64,000 nucleotides of DNA from positions 2,108,001-2,172,000 of the forward strand of contig JAVSGI010000005.1 of NCBI GenBank assembly GCA_032334235.1, read 5' to 3'. The position numbers and the translations under genes were made by a program. Shown piece after piece: positions 46,054-54,057 of the stretch (position 1 is the first letter of the stretch; each line of letters starts with the position of its first letter). The notes under the pieces are model-generated. The model did not search any database, was not told the DNA's origin, and saw only the letters and a program-made list of their open reading frames with translations. The stretch is from Paracoccaceae bacterium Fryx2 (GTDB lineage: Bacteria; Pseudomonadota; Alphaproteobacteria; Rhodobacterales; Rhodobacteraceae).

Positions 46054-47787
46054 ATGTCCGAAACGCCCGCCTACCAGGTCCTCGCGCGCAAGTATCGCCC
46101 CGCCACCTTCGCCGACCTGATCGGACAAGAGGCGATGGTGCGCACGCTGAAGAACGCCTTCGCCGCCGACCGCATCGCCCATGCCTTCGTGATGACCGGG
46201 GTGCGCGGGGTGGGCAAGACCACCACCGCCCGCATCATCGCCAAGGGACTGAACTGCGTCGGCCCCGACGGCCAGGGCGGCCCGACGACCGAGCCTTGCG
46301 GGCAATGCGAGCCCTGCCGCGCCATCGCCGAAGGCCGCCACGTCGACGTGATGGAGATGGACGCCGCCTCGCGCACCGGCGTCGGCGACATCCGCGAGAT
46401 CATCGACTCGGTCCACTACCGCACTGCTTCGGCGCGCTACAAGATCTACATCATCGACGAAGTCCACATGCTCTCGACCAGCGCCTTCAACGCGCTGCTG
46501 AAAACGCTGGAAGAACCGCCCGCCCATGTGAAGTTCATCTTCGCCACCACCGAGATCCGCAAGGTGCCGGTCACCGTGCTGTCGCGCTGCCAGCGCTTCG
46601 ACCTGAAGCGGATCGAGCCCGAGGTGATGATGGCACACCTCGCGCGCATCGCCGCGCTGGAAGGGGCAAGCCTCGCCCCCGACGCCATGGCGCTGATCAC
46701 CCGCGCCGCCGAAGGCTCGGTGCGCGACGCGATGAGTCTGATGGATCAGGCGATTGCCCATGGCGCCGGGGAGACCAGCGCCGCGCAGGTGCGCGCCATG
46801 CTGGGGCTGGCCGACCGCGGCCGGGTGCTCGACCTGTTCGACCTGATCATGCAGGGCAACGCCGCCGCCGCCCTGACCGAGCTTTCCGGCCAATATGCCG
46901 ATGGCGCCGACCCGATGGCCGTGCTGCGCGATCTGGCCGAGATCACCCACTGGATCTCGGTGATCAAGATCACGCCCGAGGCCGCCGAAGACCCGACCAC
47001 CCCGCCCGACGAACGGGCGCGCGGGCTCGACATGGCGCAGCGCCTGCCGATGCGTGCCCTGACCCGGATGTGGCAGATGCTGCTGAAGGCACTGGAAGAG
47101 GTGGCGCTGGCCCCGAACGCCATGATGGCGGCCGAGATGGCGGTGATCCGCCTGACGCATGTTGCCGAGTTGCCCGACCCGGAGAGCCTGATCCGCAAAT
47201 TGCAGTCGCTGCCGCAGCCGACAGCGGCCGCACCCCCCGCAGGGGGCGGCACGACGGCCCCGTCCACCCGGATGCAGGCCACGCCGCGCGGCCCCGGTTC
47301 TGCGACGATGTCGGGCGCGGCCACGGCCGTGGCGCTGGCCGAGGGCGGTCTTGCCACCTATGCCCGCTTCGAGCAGGTGGTCGAACTGATCCGCGAAAAG
47401 CGCGACATGAAGCTTTACTGCGAGGTCGAGGCCTGCCTGCGCCTTGCCCGCTATTCCCCCGGCCGGATCGAGTTCCAACCCACCCCCGACGCCCCGCCCG
47501 ATCTCGCCTCGCGCCTCGCGCAGCGGCTGCAGGTCTGGACCGGGGCGCGCTGGGGGGTTTCGCTGGTCAACACCGGCGGGGCGGCGACGCTGGCCGAAGA
47601 CCGCGACCGCGAACGCCGCGAGGCCGAGGCCGACGCGCTGGAAAACCCGCTGGTGCAGGCGGTGCTGGCCGCCTTTCCCGGCGCGCAGATCACCGCGATC
47701 CGCAGCCCCGAGGCGCTGGCCGCCAGTGCCGCGATCGAGGCGCTGCCCGAGGTCGAGGATGAATGGGACCCCTTCGAGGACAACTGA
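46054..47787 (+). CDS. dnaX: DNA polymerase III subunit gamma/tau
   Basis: DnaX is the AAA+ clamp-loader ATPase. The 577-residue protein starts MSETPAYQVLARKYRPATFADLIGQEAMVRTL, with Walker A GVRGVGKTTTAR, a zinc module (CGQCEPCRAI), YKIYIIDEVHMLS and sensor residues near LSRCQRFDLKR. The C-terminal part (about 370-577) is tau-like. It leads the dnaX-ybaB-recR cluster. Confidence 0.96.
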   Translation: MSETPAYQVLARKYRPATFADLIGQEAMVRTLKNAFAADRIAHAFVMTGVRGVGKTTTARIIAKGLNCVGPDGQGGPTTEPCGQCEPCRAIAEGRHVDVMEMDAASRTGVGDIREIIDSVHYRTASARYKIYIIDEVHMLSTSAFNALLKTLEEPPAHVKFIFATTEIRKVPVTVLSRCQRFDLKRIEPEVMMAHLARIAALEGASLAPDAMALITRAAEGSVRDAMSLMDQAIAHGAGETSAAQVRAMLGLADRGRVLDLFDLIMQGNAAAALTELSGQYADGADPMAVLRDLAEITHWISVIKITPEAAEDPTTPPDERARGLDMAQRLPMRALTRMWQMLLKALEEVALAPNAMMAAEMAVIRLTHVAELPDPESLIRKLQSLPQPTAAAPPAGGGTTAPSTRMQATPRGPGSATMSGAATAVALAEGGLATYARFEQVVELIREKRDMKLYCEVEACLRLARYSPGRIEFQPTPDAPPDLASRLAQRLQVWTGARWGVSLVNTGGAATLAEDRDRERREAEADALENPLVQAVLAAFPGAQITAIRSPEALAASAAIEALPEVEDEWDPFEDN

Positions 47788-47799
47788 AAGGACAAGACG

Positions 47800-48144
47800 A
47801 TGCTGAAAGGTTTGGGCGGGCTGGGCGACATGGCCAAGATGATGAAGGCCGCGCAGGAACTGCAGACCAAGATGGCCGAGATGCAGGAGGAACTCGACCG
47901 GATCGTGGTGATCGGTGAATCCGGCGCAGGGCTGGTGCGGGCGCGGGCGACGGCGAAGGGCGTGCTGACCGGGCTGGAGATCGACCCGTCGATCTTCGTC
48001 GCCTCGGAAAAGGAGGTCGTGGAAGACCTGATCCTCGCCGCGATCAAGGACGCGCAGGCGAAGGCGGCGGCGCGCAGCCAGCAGGAGATGGGGCGGCTGA
48101 CCGAAGGGATGGGCCTGCCCGCGGGCATGAAGCTGCCGTTCTGA
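47800..48144 (+). CDS. ybaB: Nucleoid-associated protein, YbaB/EbfC family
   Basis: The 114-residue protein has [26 protein letters not shown] and a C-terminal [23 protein letters not shown], the usual helical layout of this dimeric DNA-binding family. It lies 12 bp after dnaX and overlaps recR by 1 bp. Confidence 0.93.
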   Translation: MLKGLGGLGDMAKMMKAAQELQTKMAEMQEELDRIVVIGESGAGLVRARATAKGVLTGLEIDPSIFVASEKEVVEDLILAAIKDAQAKAAARSQQEMGRLTEGMGLPAGMKLPF

Positions 48145-48743
48145 TGACCGACGCCCCGCGCGAGATCGAGGCGCTGATCGACCTGATGGCGCGGCTGCCC
48201 GGTCTTGGGCCCCGGTCGGCGCGGCGGGCGGTGCTGGCCTTGCTGAAGAAGCGGGGGGCGTTGATGGCGCCGCTGGCGCAGGCTTTGGCGGGGGTGGCGG
48301 CCTCGGCGCGCGATTGCGGGGTCTGCGGCAATATCGGGACGGCGGATATCTGCGCGATCTGCGGCGATCCGCGGCGGCAGACGGGGGAGATCTGCGTGGT
48401 CGAGGACGTGGCCGACCTGTGGGCGATGGAACGGGGGGGCGCGTTCAAGGGGCGCTATCATGTGCTGGGGGGCACCCTTTCGGCGCTCGACTCGGTCGGG
48501 CCGGAGGAGCTGCGCATCCCCCGGCTGGTCGGCCGGGTCGCGGCGGAGGGGGTGACGGAGGTCATTCTGGCGCTGAACGCGACCGTGGACGGGCAGACGA
48601 CGGCCCATTACATCGCCGACGTTCTGGGCGGCTCGGGCGTCTCGGTCACCTCGCTGGCCCAGGGAGTGCCGATCGGGGGGGAACTGGATTATCTGGACGA
48701 CGGGACGATCGGGGCGGCACTGCGGGCCCGGAAGCGGTTCTGA
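48144..48743 (+). CDS. recR: Recombination mediator RecR
   Basis: RecR, with RecO/RecF, loads RecA at gaps. The 199-residue protein has a helix-hairpin-helix ([20 protein letters not shown]), a C4 zinc finger ([18 protein letters not shown]), and a Toprim domain ([29 protein letters not shown]). It ends the dnaX operon; a 16-bp palindrome follows. Confidence 0.96.
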   Translation: MTDAPREIEALIDLMARLPGLGPRSARRAVLALLKKRGALMAPLAQALAGVAASARDCGVCGNIGTADICAICGDPRRQTGEICVVEDVADLWAMERGGAFKGRYHVLGGTLSALDSVGPEELRIPRLVGRVAAEGVTEVILALNATVDGQTTAHYIADVLGGSGVSVTSLAQGVPIGGELDYLDDGTIGAALRARKRF

Positions 48744-48750
48744 GGCGGGG

Positions 48751-48766
48751 TTTTCACGCGTGAAAA
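48751..48766. repeat. Perfect 16-bp palindrome after recR
   Basis: TTTTCACGCGTGAAAA lies 8 bp after the recR stop and is followed by TTTGGG. It could be a short terminator or a protein site. It is two bases longer at the centre than parS. Confidence 0.5.
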
Positions 48767-48804
48767 TTTGGGTAAGTAGTTGGTTTTGTTGGGGTTTGGG
48801 GATT

Positions 48805-48881
48805 TTGTTAGGGGGTTGTTAGGGAGTTGTTAGGGAGTTGTTAGGGAGTTGTTAGGGAGTTGTTAGGGAGTTGTTAGGGAG
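48805..48881. repeat. Tandem array of seven 11-bp units (TTGTTAGGGAG)
   Basis: Seven head-to-tail copies start at 48805, 48816, 48827, 48838, 48849, 48860 and 48871. The first has GGG in place of the last GAG; the other six are identical. The array is bracketed by AAGTAGT (48774-48780) and its complement ACTACTT (48886-48892). It lies 43 bp from the left end of the first IS copy. It is a likely hypervariable microsatellite. Confidence 0.95.
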
Positions 48882-48924
48882 TTTTACTACTTGCTGAAAA
48901 ACTTGGTCAAGTCAAGATCAACAC

Positions 48925-49974
48925 GGCTCTGTTGCACAAATCCCGTGAGGGATTCATCTTGTGAATCCAGCGTGGTAGCTGGACGGCATGAGCAGACCCA
49001 TACCCCCCGCCTACAAGACCAGGAACTGGCCCGCCTATAACGAAGCGCTGAAGCGCCGCGGCTCGCTGACGATCTGGTTTGATACCGCCATGATCTGGGA
49101 GGCTGCGCCGACAGGTAAGCGCGGCCGACAGCCTGACTATAGCGATGCCGCGATCCAGACCTGCCTGACCATCAAGGTGTTGTTTGGCATGGCGCTCAGA
49201 CAGACGACTGGCTTCGTCGAAAGCCTGCTGGGGCTCATCGATTTGGATTGGGCTGTGCCCAATTTCAGCACGCTGAGCCGTCGCCAGAAGACCCTGAAGG
49301 TCAACATCCCCCACCGCGGCTCGCAAGGCCCGCTGCATCTTCTGATCGATAGCACCGGGATCAAGGTTGAAGGCGAAGGTGAATGGAATGCGCGCAAGCA
49401 CGGCGGCACCAAACGTCGGGTCTGGCGCAAGATTCACATCGGGATAGACGAGAAAACACTGGAAATCCGCGCAGCCGAGTTCACCACCAGCGATGTCGGT
49501 GACGCGCCGATGCTGCCCGAACTGCTCGACCAGATCCCGCCCGATCAGGAGATCGCCAGCGTCACCGCTGATGGCGCCTTCGACACACGCAAGTGTCACG
49601 ACGCCATCGCCGCCCGCGGTGCGGCCGCCATCATTCCGCCCCGCAAGAACGCCAAGCCATGGAAGCCCGACACCCCCGGGGCAATCGCCCGCAACGAAGC
49701 CCTACGCGCGTCGAAACGCTTCGGCCGAACCATCTGGCGACGATGGAGCGGTTATCACCGCCGAAGCCGCGTCGAGACGAAGATGCACTGCGTCAAATTG
49801 CTGGGTCAGCGCCTCATGGCGCGGGACTTTGACCGTCAGGTCGCCGAGTTTCAGGTCCGTGTAGCCGTGCTGAACGGCTTCACGGCGCTCGGTATACCCG
49901 TCACTGAAGCCGTGGGATGAGTCTGTCCAGGGAAAGGGGAGATCTGTCTGTCACCCGATTTGTGCAACAGAGCC
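48925..49974 (+). mobile_element. IS5-family (IS903-group) insertion sequence, copy 1
   Basis: This 1,050-bp element has 18-bp terminal inverted repeats GGCTCTGTTGCACAAATC (48925-48942 and 49957-49974), perfect in this copy. Size and ends fit the IS903 group, which normally makes 9-bp target duplications. The 9-bp flanks (GATCAACAC and GGTATCGGC) do not match. Confidence 0.93.
48988..49920 (+). CDS. IS903-group transposase, copy 1
   Basis: The 310-residue DDE transposase is intact in one frame. Catalytic regions are LLIDSTGIKVEGEGEWNARK (first Asp), VTADGAFDTRKCH (second Asp) and YHRRSRVETKMHCVKLLG (Y-R-E signature with the Glu). An HTH-like N-terminal region includes QTCLTIKVLFGMALRQTTGF. 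It is identical to the copy at 52988-53920 as far as I compared. Confidence 0.95.
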   Translation: MSRPIPPAYKTRNWPAYNEALKRRGSLTIWFDTAMIWEAAPTGKRGRQPDYSDAAIQTCLTIKVLFGMALRQTTGFVESLLGLIDLDWAVPNFSTLSRRQKTLKVNIPHRGSQGPLHLLIDSTGIKVEGEGEWNARKHGGTKRRVWRKIHIGIDEKTLEIRAAEFTTSDVGDAPMLPELLDQIPPDQEIASVTADGAFDTRKCHDAIAARGAAAIIPPRKNAKPWKPDTPGAIARNEALRASKRFGRTIWRRWSGYHRRSRVETKMHCVKLLGQRLMARDFDRQVAEFQVRVAVLNGFTALGIPVTEAVG

Positions 49975-50015
49975 GGTATCGGCGCTAAGTCTTCTGTTAG
50001 TTTCGCCCCCCCAAC

Positions 50016-50041
50016 AAAAAAGGCCCCGGTCCCCCGGAGCC
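50016..50041 (-). terminator. Terminator of the trcR gene
   Basis: On the minus strand GGCTCCGG-GGGA-CCGGGGCC is followed by TTTTTT. It is located 25 bp after the trcR stop. Confidence 0.85.
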
Positions 50042-50065
50042 TCCCCATAACCCGCCTGCGGCAGA

Positions 50066-50812
50066 TCAGCGCTTGTCTTCTTCTTCCTCGTCGTCGTCGC
50101 CGTGGGGCAGGTTGAAGAAGCTGTCGGCGTCGGAAAAGTCGGCGGGTTTTTCTTCTTCGTCGCGGCGGGTGAAGCGTTCCATCGCGCCGAGGCCGGAGGG
50201 CATCTTGGGCTCGGGCGCCATGCCGAGGGATTGCTCGGTCGAGACCAGCTTGCGGCGTTCGTCATCCGACATAACGGTGCCGTCGGCGGCCTTCTTGCGG
50301 GCGGCGGTCTGCACGGCGGCGTCAAGTTCCGACTGGCGGCAGAGGCCGAGGGCGACCGGGTCGATGGGGGTGATGGAGCCGATGTTCCAGTGCGTGCGCT
50401 CGCGGATCGACTGGATGGTGGGCTTGGTGGTGCCGACCAGCTTGCCGACCTGACCATCGGTCAGCTCGGGGTGGAATTTCACCAGCCAGAGGATCGCGGC
50501 GGGCCGGTCCTGCCGCTTGGAGAGCGGGGTGTAGCGCGGGCCGCGGCGCTTTTCCTCACCCACCGCCGAGGCGTTGAACTTGAGGCGGAGCTTGTAGAGC
50601 GGGTCTTTCTGACCACGCTCGATCTCGATGGGATCAAGCTGGTTGTTGGCGACGGGGTCGAAGCCCTTGACGCCGGTGGCCACGTCGCCGTCGGCAATGC
50701 CCTGCACCTCGAGTTCATGCATCCCGCAGAATTCGGCCACCTGACGGAAGCTGAGCGTCGTGTTGTCCACCAGCCAGACGGCGGTCGCCTTGGCCATGAG
50801 CGGCTTGGTCAT
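50066..50812 (-). CDS. trcR: Cell-cycle transcriptional regulator TrcR (DUF1013)
   Basis: The 248-residue protein begins MTKPLMAKATAVWLVDNTTLSF and includes the HTH-like QVAEFCGMHELEVQGIADGD, GVKGFDPVANNQLDPIEIERG and LTDGQVGKLVGTTKPTIQSIRERTHWN, the DUF1013 signature. In Alphaproteobacteria it is a conserved, often essential RNA-polymerase-linked regulator. The acidic C-terminus (DDDEEEEDKR) is typical. Here it is bracketed by two IS copies. Confidence 0.9.
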   Translation of the reverse strand: MTKPLMAKATAVWLVDNTTLSFRQVAEFCGMHELEVQGIADGDVATGVKGFDPVANNQLDPIEIERGQKDPLYKLRLKFNASAVGEEKRRGPRYTPLSKRQDRPAAILWLVKFHPELTDGQVGKLVGTTKPTIQSIRERTHWNIGSITPIDPVALGLCRQSELDAAVQTAARKKAADGTVMSDDERRKLVSTEQSLGMAPEPKMPSGLGAMERFTRRDEEEKPADFSDADSFFNLPHGDDDEEEEDKR

Positions 50813-50933
50813 CGGATGACTCCTTTACAAATCTTTCCCGGGCCGGGAAAACGGCTGCGGCCGGGGCCGCGTCTTCTCGTTTTCGGGAAGTTGGCCGGTA
50901 TATAGTCCCGTTCGGGCAGCGAGGGAAGAGAAA

Positions 50934-51572
50934 ATGCGCCTGGGGGTCGTTGCATTGCTGGGGCTGCTGATGGCCGGGCCGGTGCGGGCCGAGGGCGAGG
51001 CGGCGGGGGATTTCGACTATTACGTGCTGGCGCTGTCATGGTCGGCAACGTGGTGCGCGCTGGAAGGGGATGCGCGGGGCGATGCGCAATGCGCGCGGGG
51101 GCGGGGGCTGACCTTCACGCTGCACGGGCTGTGGCCGCAGCACGAGGCGGGCTGGCCGAGCTATTGCCGGACGGGGGTGCGCGACCCGTCGCGGGCGGAA
51201 ACGGCGGCGATGGCGGATGTGATGGGCGGGGCGGGGCTGGCCTGGCACCAGTGGAAGAAGCACGGGCGCTGTTCGGGGCTGACGGCGCAGGGGTATTTCG
51301 CGGTGATGCGGCGGGCGCTGGCGGGGGTGCGGATTCCGGCGGTGTTCGCGGGGGTGGACCGCGACCTGCGGCTGCCCGCGGCGGTGGTGGAGGAGGCGTT
51401 CGTCGAGGCCAATCCCGGGCTGTCGGGCGACATGGTGACGGTGACCTGCACGCGGGGTCGGGTGCAGGAGGTGCGGATCTGCCTTGACCGCGACCTGGCG
51501 CCGCGGCGCTGCGGGGCGGATGTGCGGCGCGATTGCGCGCTGGCGGACGCGCTGCTGGGGGCGGTGCGGTAG
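50934..51572 (+). CDS. Secreted ribonuclease T2
   Basis: The 212-residue protein has a signal peptide (MRLGVVALLGLLMAGPVRA) and the two RNase T2 catalytic segments, FTLHGLWPQ (CAS I) and WHQWKKHGRC (CAS II), plus paired Cys. It would cleave RNA in the periplasm or outside via 2',3'-cyclic phosphates. It is transcribed away from trcR. Confidence 0.92.
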   Translation: MRLGVVALLGLLMAGPVRAEGEAAGDFDYYVLALSWSATWCALEGDARGDAQCARGRGLTFTLHGLWPQHEAGWPSYCRTGVRDPSRAETAAMADVMGGAGLAWHQWKKHGRCSGLTAQGYFAVMRRALAGVRIPAVFAGVDRDLRLPAAVVEEAFVEANPGLSGDMVTVTCTRGRVQEVRICLDRDLAPRRCGADVRRDCALADALLGAVR

Positions 51573-51578
51573 CGGGGC

Positions 51579-52037
51579 TCAGGGCGGCGGCGCGGGGGCG
51601 GCCGGGCGGATGCGGAGCGTCGGGCTGTTGCCGATGGCCCCGCCGACCCGCGGGGTGACCTGGATCCGCAGGTCGGGCGGCTGGCCGGGGGGCGGCACGC
51701 GCGAGGCCGCGAAGCCGCCGCCGATCACCGAGCCGTCGGAGGCCAGCAGTTCCAGGATGCAACGGTGTTCGGGGGCGGCGTCGGCGGCGTGGACCAGTTC
51801 GTAGCGGGTCTGGTAGCCGAAGGTCAGGGCGTTGTCGGCGTCGGTGGCATTGCGGCAGCCGGCCTCGAAGCCGGAGGCGAAGCCTTGCGTGAACTTGGCC
51901 ATACCTTCCCGGCGCATCAGGGTCACGACGCAGTCGCGGGTGAAGGGGGTGGTCTGGTCGAGGGTGCAGGCAGGCGCGTCCTGCGCGGGAACCGGGGTTG
52001 CGAGGCAGAGGGCGAGGCAAAGGGCGGTGCGGGCCAT
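51579..52037 (-). CDS. Hypothetical secreted protein
   Basis: The 152-residue protein has an N-terminal signal peptide (MARTALCLALCLATPVPAQ, then DAPACTLD), four Cys that could form disulfides (ACTLD, RDCVV, AGCRN, HRCIL) and a Pro-rich C-terminus (PAAPAPPP). No family is recognised. It lies 12 bp downstream of another unknown membrane-protein gene, likely in one operon. Confidence 0.7.
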   Translation of the reverse strand: MARTALCLALCLATPVPAQDAPACTLDQTTPFTRDCVVTLMRREGMAKFTQGFASGFEAGCRNATDADNALTFGYQTRYELVHAADAAPEHRCILELLASDGSVIGGGFAASRVPPPGQPPDLRIQVTPRVGGAIGNSPTLRIRPAAPAPPP

Positions 52038-52049
52038 GGGGATGCTCCG

Positions 52050-52754
52050 TCAGGGTGGGTCGGGGTAGGCGTCGGGGGTGGAGATGCCGCCGGTGGTGGC
52101 TGCAGGGCGGTCGGTGGCGGGCGGGGAGGCGGGCAAGTCGGGGCGGCGGCATTCTTCCCACACCGTCTTGTCGGCGTTCAGGCAGAAGGTCTGCGCCACG
52201 GCGGTGGGCACGACCTCGATGGTGGACACCGGGATGGCGAGGTATTGCGTGACCGCCATGATCGCGACGCCGCCGACCAGGAACACCACGCCGGGAGAAT
52301 AGGCGCTGAAGGAAAACTGCGTGTCCTTCAGGCGTTGGGCGCTGGGGGTTTCGGCCAGGTCGCCGGGGGCCCGCAGCGCCCGGCCGCCGGTGATGGTGGT
52401 CAGCGAGGTGACCTGCCGCAGGATGAACAGCCCGCCCATGGTGCAAAGCGCAAGCCCCACGACAAAGGAAAAGCCGGTGATGAAGGTGCGCAGCACCAGC
52501 GACAGCGCCACCCGGCGTTCGCGGTAATCCTGCGTGTCGACGAAATAGCTGCGGTCGCGGCCGCGTTCCGACATGTCGGGGAAATCGAGCAGACCAGAGT
52601 CGAACAGCGCCACGCCGAAGCCCACCAGCACCAGCAGCGCCGTGCCGCCGACGATGATCAGGATTCGGATGTCGCTGTCCTTGACCGGGACCAGAACCGG
52701 CTGGTGCGTGGCGGGCGGACTTTCGCCCTTCGGGGGGTCATCATCCTGCGGCAT
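52050..52754 (-). CDS. Hypothetical membrane protein
   Basis: The 234-residue protein has a charged N-terminus and three hydrophobic stretches: IRILIIVGGTALLVLVGFGVAL (about 29-50), FITGFSFVVGLALCTMGGLFIL (about 91-112) and GVVFLVGGVAIMAVTQYLAI (about 155-175). A Pro/Thr-rich C-terminus with two Cys follows. I know no family for it. Its upstream region runs into IS copy 2. Confidence 0.68.
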   Translation of the reverse strand: MPQDDDPPKGESPPATHQPVLVPVKDSDIRILIIVGGTALLVLVGFGVALFDSGLLDFPDMSERGRDRSYFVDTQDYRERRVALSLVLRTFITGFSFVVGLALCTMGGLFILRQVTSLTTITGGRALRAPGDLAETPSAQRLKDTQFSFSAYSPGVVFLVGGVAIMAVTQYLAIPVSTIEVVPTAVAQTFCLNADKTVWEECRRPDLPASPPATDRPAATTGGISTPDAYPDPP

Positions 52755-52924
52755 CGGGAAATCCCGTGGTGTGGCAATGGGCTTCGTGAAAATGACGCGG
52801 GGGAGAACATGGGTTCCACCGCAAGTTGCAGCTTACGCCGAAAGCCGATTCCGCGATAGATGAATTTGTGGGAGGGGGAGGGCATGGACGTGCACTTCGA
52901 CGCCCTCTCAGTCCGTCGCACATG

Positions 52925-53974
52925 GGCTCTGTTGCACAAATCCCGTGAGGGATTCATCTTGTGAATCCAGCGTGGTAGCTGGACGGCATGAGCAGACCCA
53001 TACCCCCCGCCTACAAGACCAGGAACTGGCCCGCCTATAACGAAGCGCTGAAGCGCCGCGGCTCGCTGACGATCTGGTTTGATACCGCCATGATCTGGGA
53101 GGCTGCGCCGACAGGTAAGCGCGGCCGACAGCCTGACTATAGCGATGCCGCGATCCAGACCTGCCTGACCATCAAGGTGTTGTTTGGCATGGCGCTCAGA
53201 CAGACGACTGGCTTCGTCGAAAGCCTGCTGGGGCTCATCGATTTGGATTGGGCTGTGCCCAATTTCAGCACGCTGAGCCGTCGCCAGAAGACCCTGAAGG
53301 TCAACATCCCCCACCGCGGCTCGCAAGGCCCGCTGCATCTTCTGATCGATAGCACCGGGATCAAGGTTGAAGGCGAAGGTGAATGGAATGCGCGCAAGCA
53401 CGGCGGCACCAAACGTCGGGTCTGGCGCAAGATTCACATCGGGATAGACGAGAAAACACTGGAAATCCGCGCAGCCGAGTTCACCACCAGCGATGTCGGT
53501 GACGCGCCGATGCTGCCCGAACTGCTCGACCAGATCCCGCCCGATCAGGAGATCGCCAGCGTCACCGCTGATGGCGCCTTCGACACACGCAAGTGTCACG
53601 ACGCCATCGCCGCCCGCGGTGCGGCCGCCATCATTCCGCCCCGCAAGAACGCCAAGCCATGGAAGCCCGACACCCCCGGGGCAATCGCCCGCAACGAAGC
53701 CCTACGCGCGTCGAAACGCTTCGGCCGAACCATCTGGCGACGATGGAGCGGTTATCACCGCCGAAGCCGCGTCGAGACGAAGATGCACTGCGTCAAATTG
53801 CTGGGTCAGCGCCTCATGGCGCGGGACTTTGACCGTCAGGTCGCCGAGTTTCAGGTCCGTGTAGCCGTGCTGAACGGCTTCACGGCGCTCGGTATACCCG
53901 TCACTGAAGCCGTGGGATGAGTCTGTCCAGGGAAAGGGGAGATCTGTCTGTCACCCGATTTGTGCAACAGAGCT
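52925..53974 (+). mobile_element. IS5-family (IS903-group) insertion sequence, copy 2
   Basis: This direct repeat of copy 1 begins exactly 4,000 bp later. Left end GGCTCTGTTGCACAAATC (52925-52942) matches. The right end reads GATTTGTGCAACAGAGCT, differing from copy 1 only in the outermost base (T instead of C). The 9-bp flanks TCGCACATG and ACGCCAGTC do not form a duplication, nor do they pair with those of copy 1. Confidence 0.92.
52988..53920 (+). CDS. IS903-group transposase, copy 2
   Basis: This 310-residue transposase has the same protein sequence as copy 1, with the DDE motifs intact, and should be active. The near-identity with copy 1 points to recent duplication or gene conversion. 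Confidence 0.95.
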   Translation: MSRPIPPAYKTRNWPAYNEALKRRGSLTIWFDTAMIWEAAPTGKRGRQPDYSDAAIQTCLTIKVLFGMALRQTTGFVESLLGLIDLDWAVPNFSTLSRRQKTLKVNIPHRGSQGPLHLLIDSTGIKVEGEGEWNARKHGGTKRRVWRKIHIGIDEKTLEIRAAEFTTSDVGDAPMLPELLDQIPPDQEIASVTADGAFDTRKCHDAIAARGAAAIIPPRKNAKPWKPDTPGAIARNEALRASKRFGRTIWRRWSGYHRRSRVETKMHCVKLLGQRLMARDFDRQVAEFQVRVAVLNGFTALGIPVTEAVG

Positions 53975-54057
53975 ACGCCAGTCCAAAGTCTGTAGCGAAC
54001 ATACGCTCGTCCCGCGAAGCCGAGAAACCCCGCCGACCGGGGCAGCCCCTCACCCTC

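Noticed and set aside
48751-48766. TTTTCACGCGTGAAAA as a parS (ParB) site
   Set aside because: The parS consensus is TGTTTCACGTGAAACA with a single central CG. Here the centre is CGCG, two bases longer, and the outer bases differ. Kept as a simple palindrome.
48805-48881. Tandem array read as a CRISPR
   Set aside because: Units are 11 bp and directly adjacent, with no spacers and no cas genes.
49975-52924. RNase T2 with unknown neighbours as a new toxin or defence system
   Set aside because: The RNase has a signal peptide and no immunity-like partner, and the neighbours are on the opposite strand.
52658-53599. Long minus-strand open frame spanning the start of IS copy 2
   Set aside because: It is antisense to the transposase, repeats the frame seen at 48907-49599 in copy 1, and fuses with unrelated DNA. 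It is a shadow.
48925-53974. Composite transposon carrying trcR and RNase T2
   Set aside because: Direct IS copies bracket the segment, but there are no target duplications at the outer ends and the cargo is a core gene, so rearrangement is more likely than transposition as a unit.
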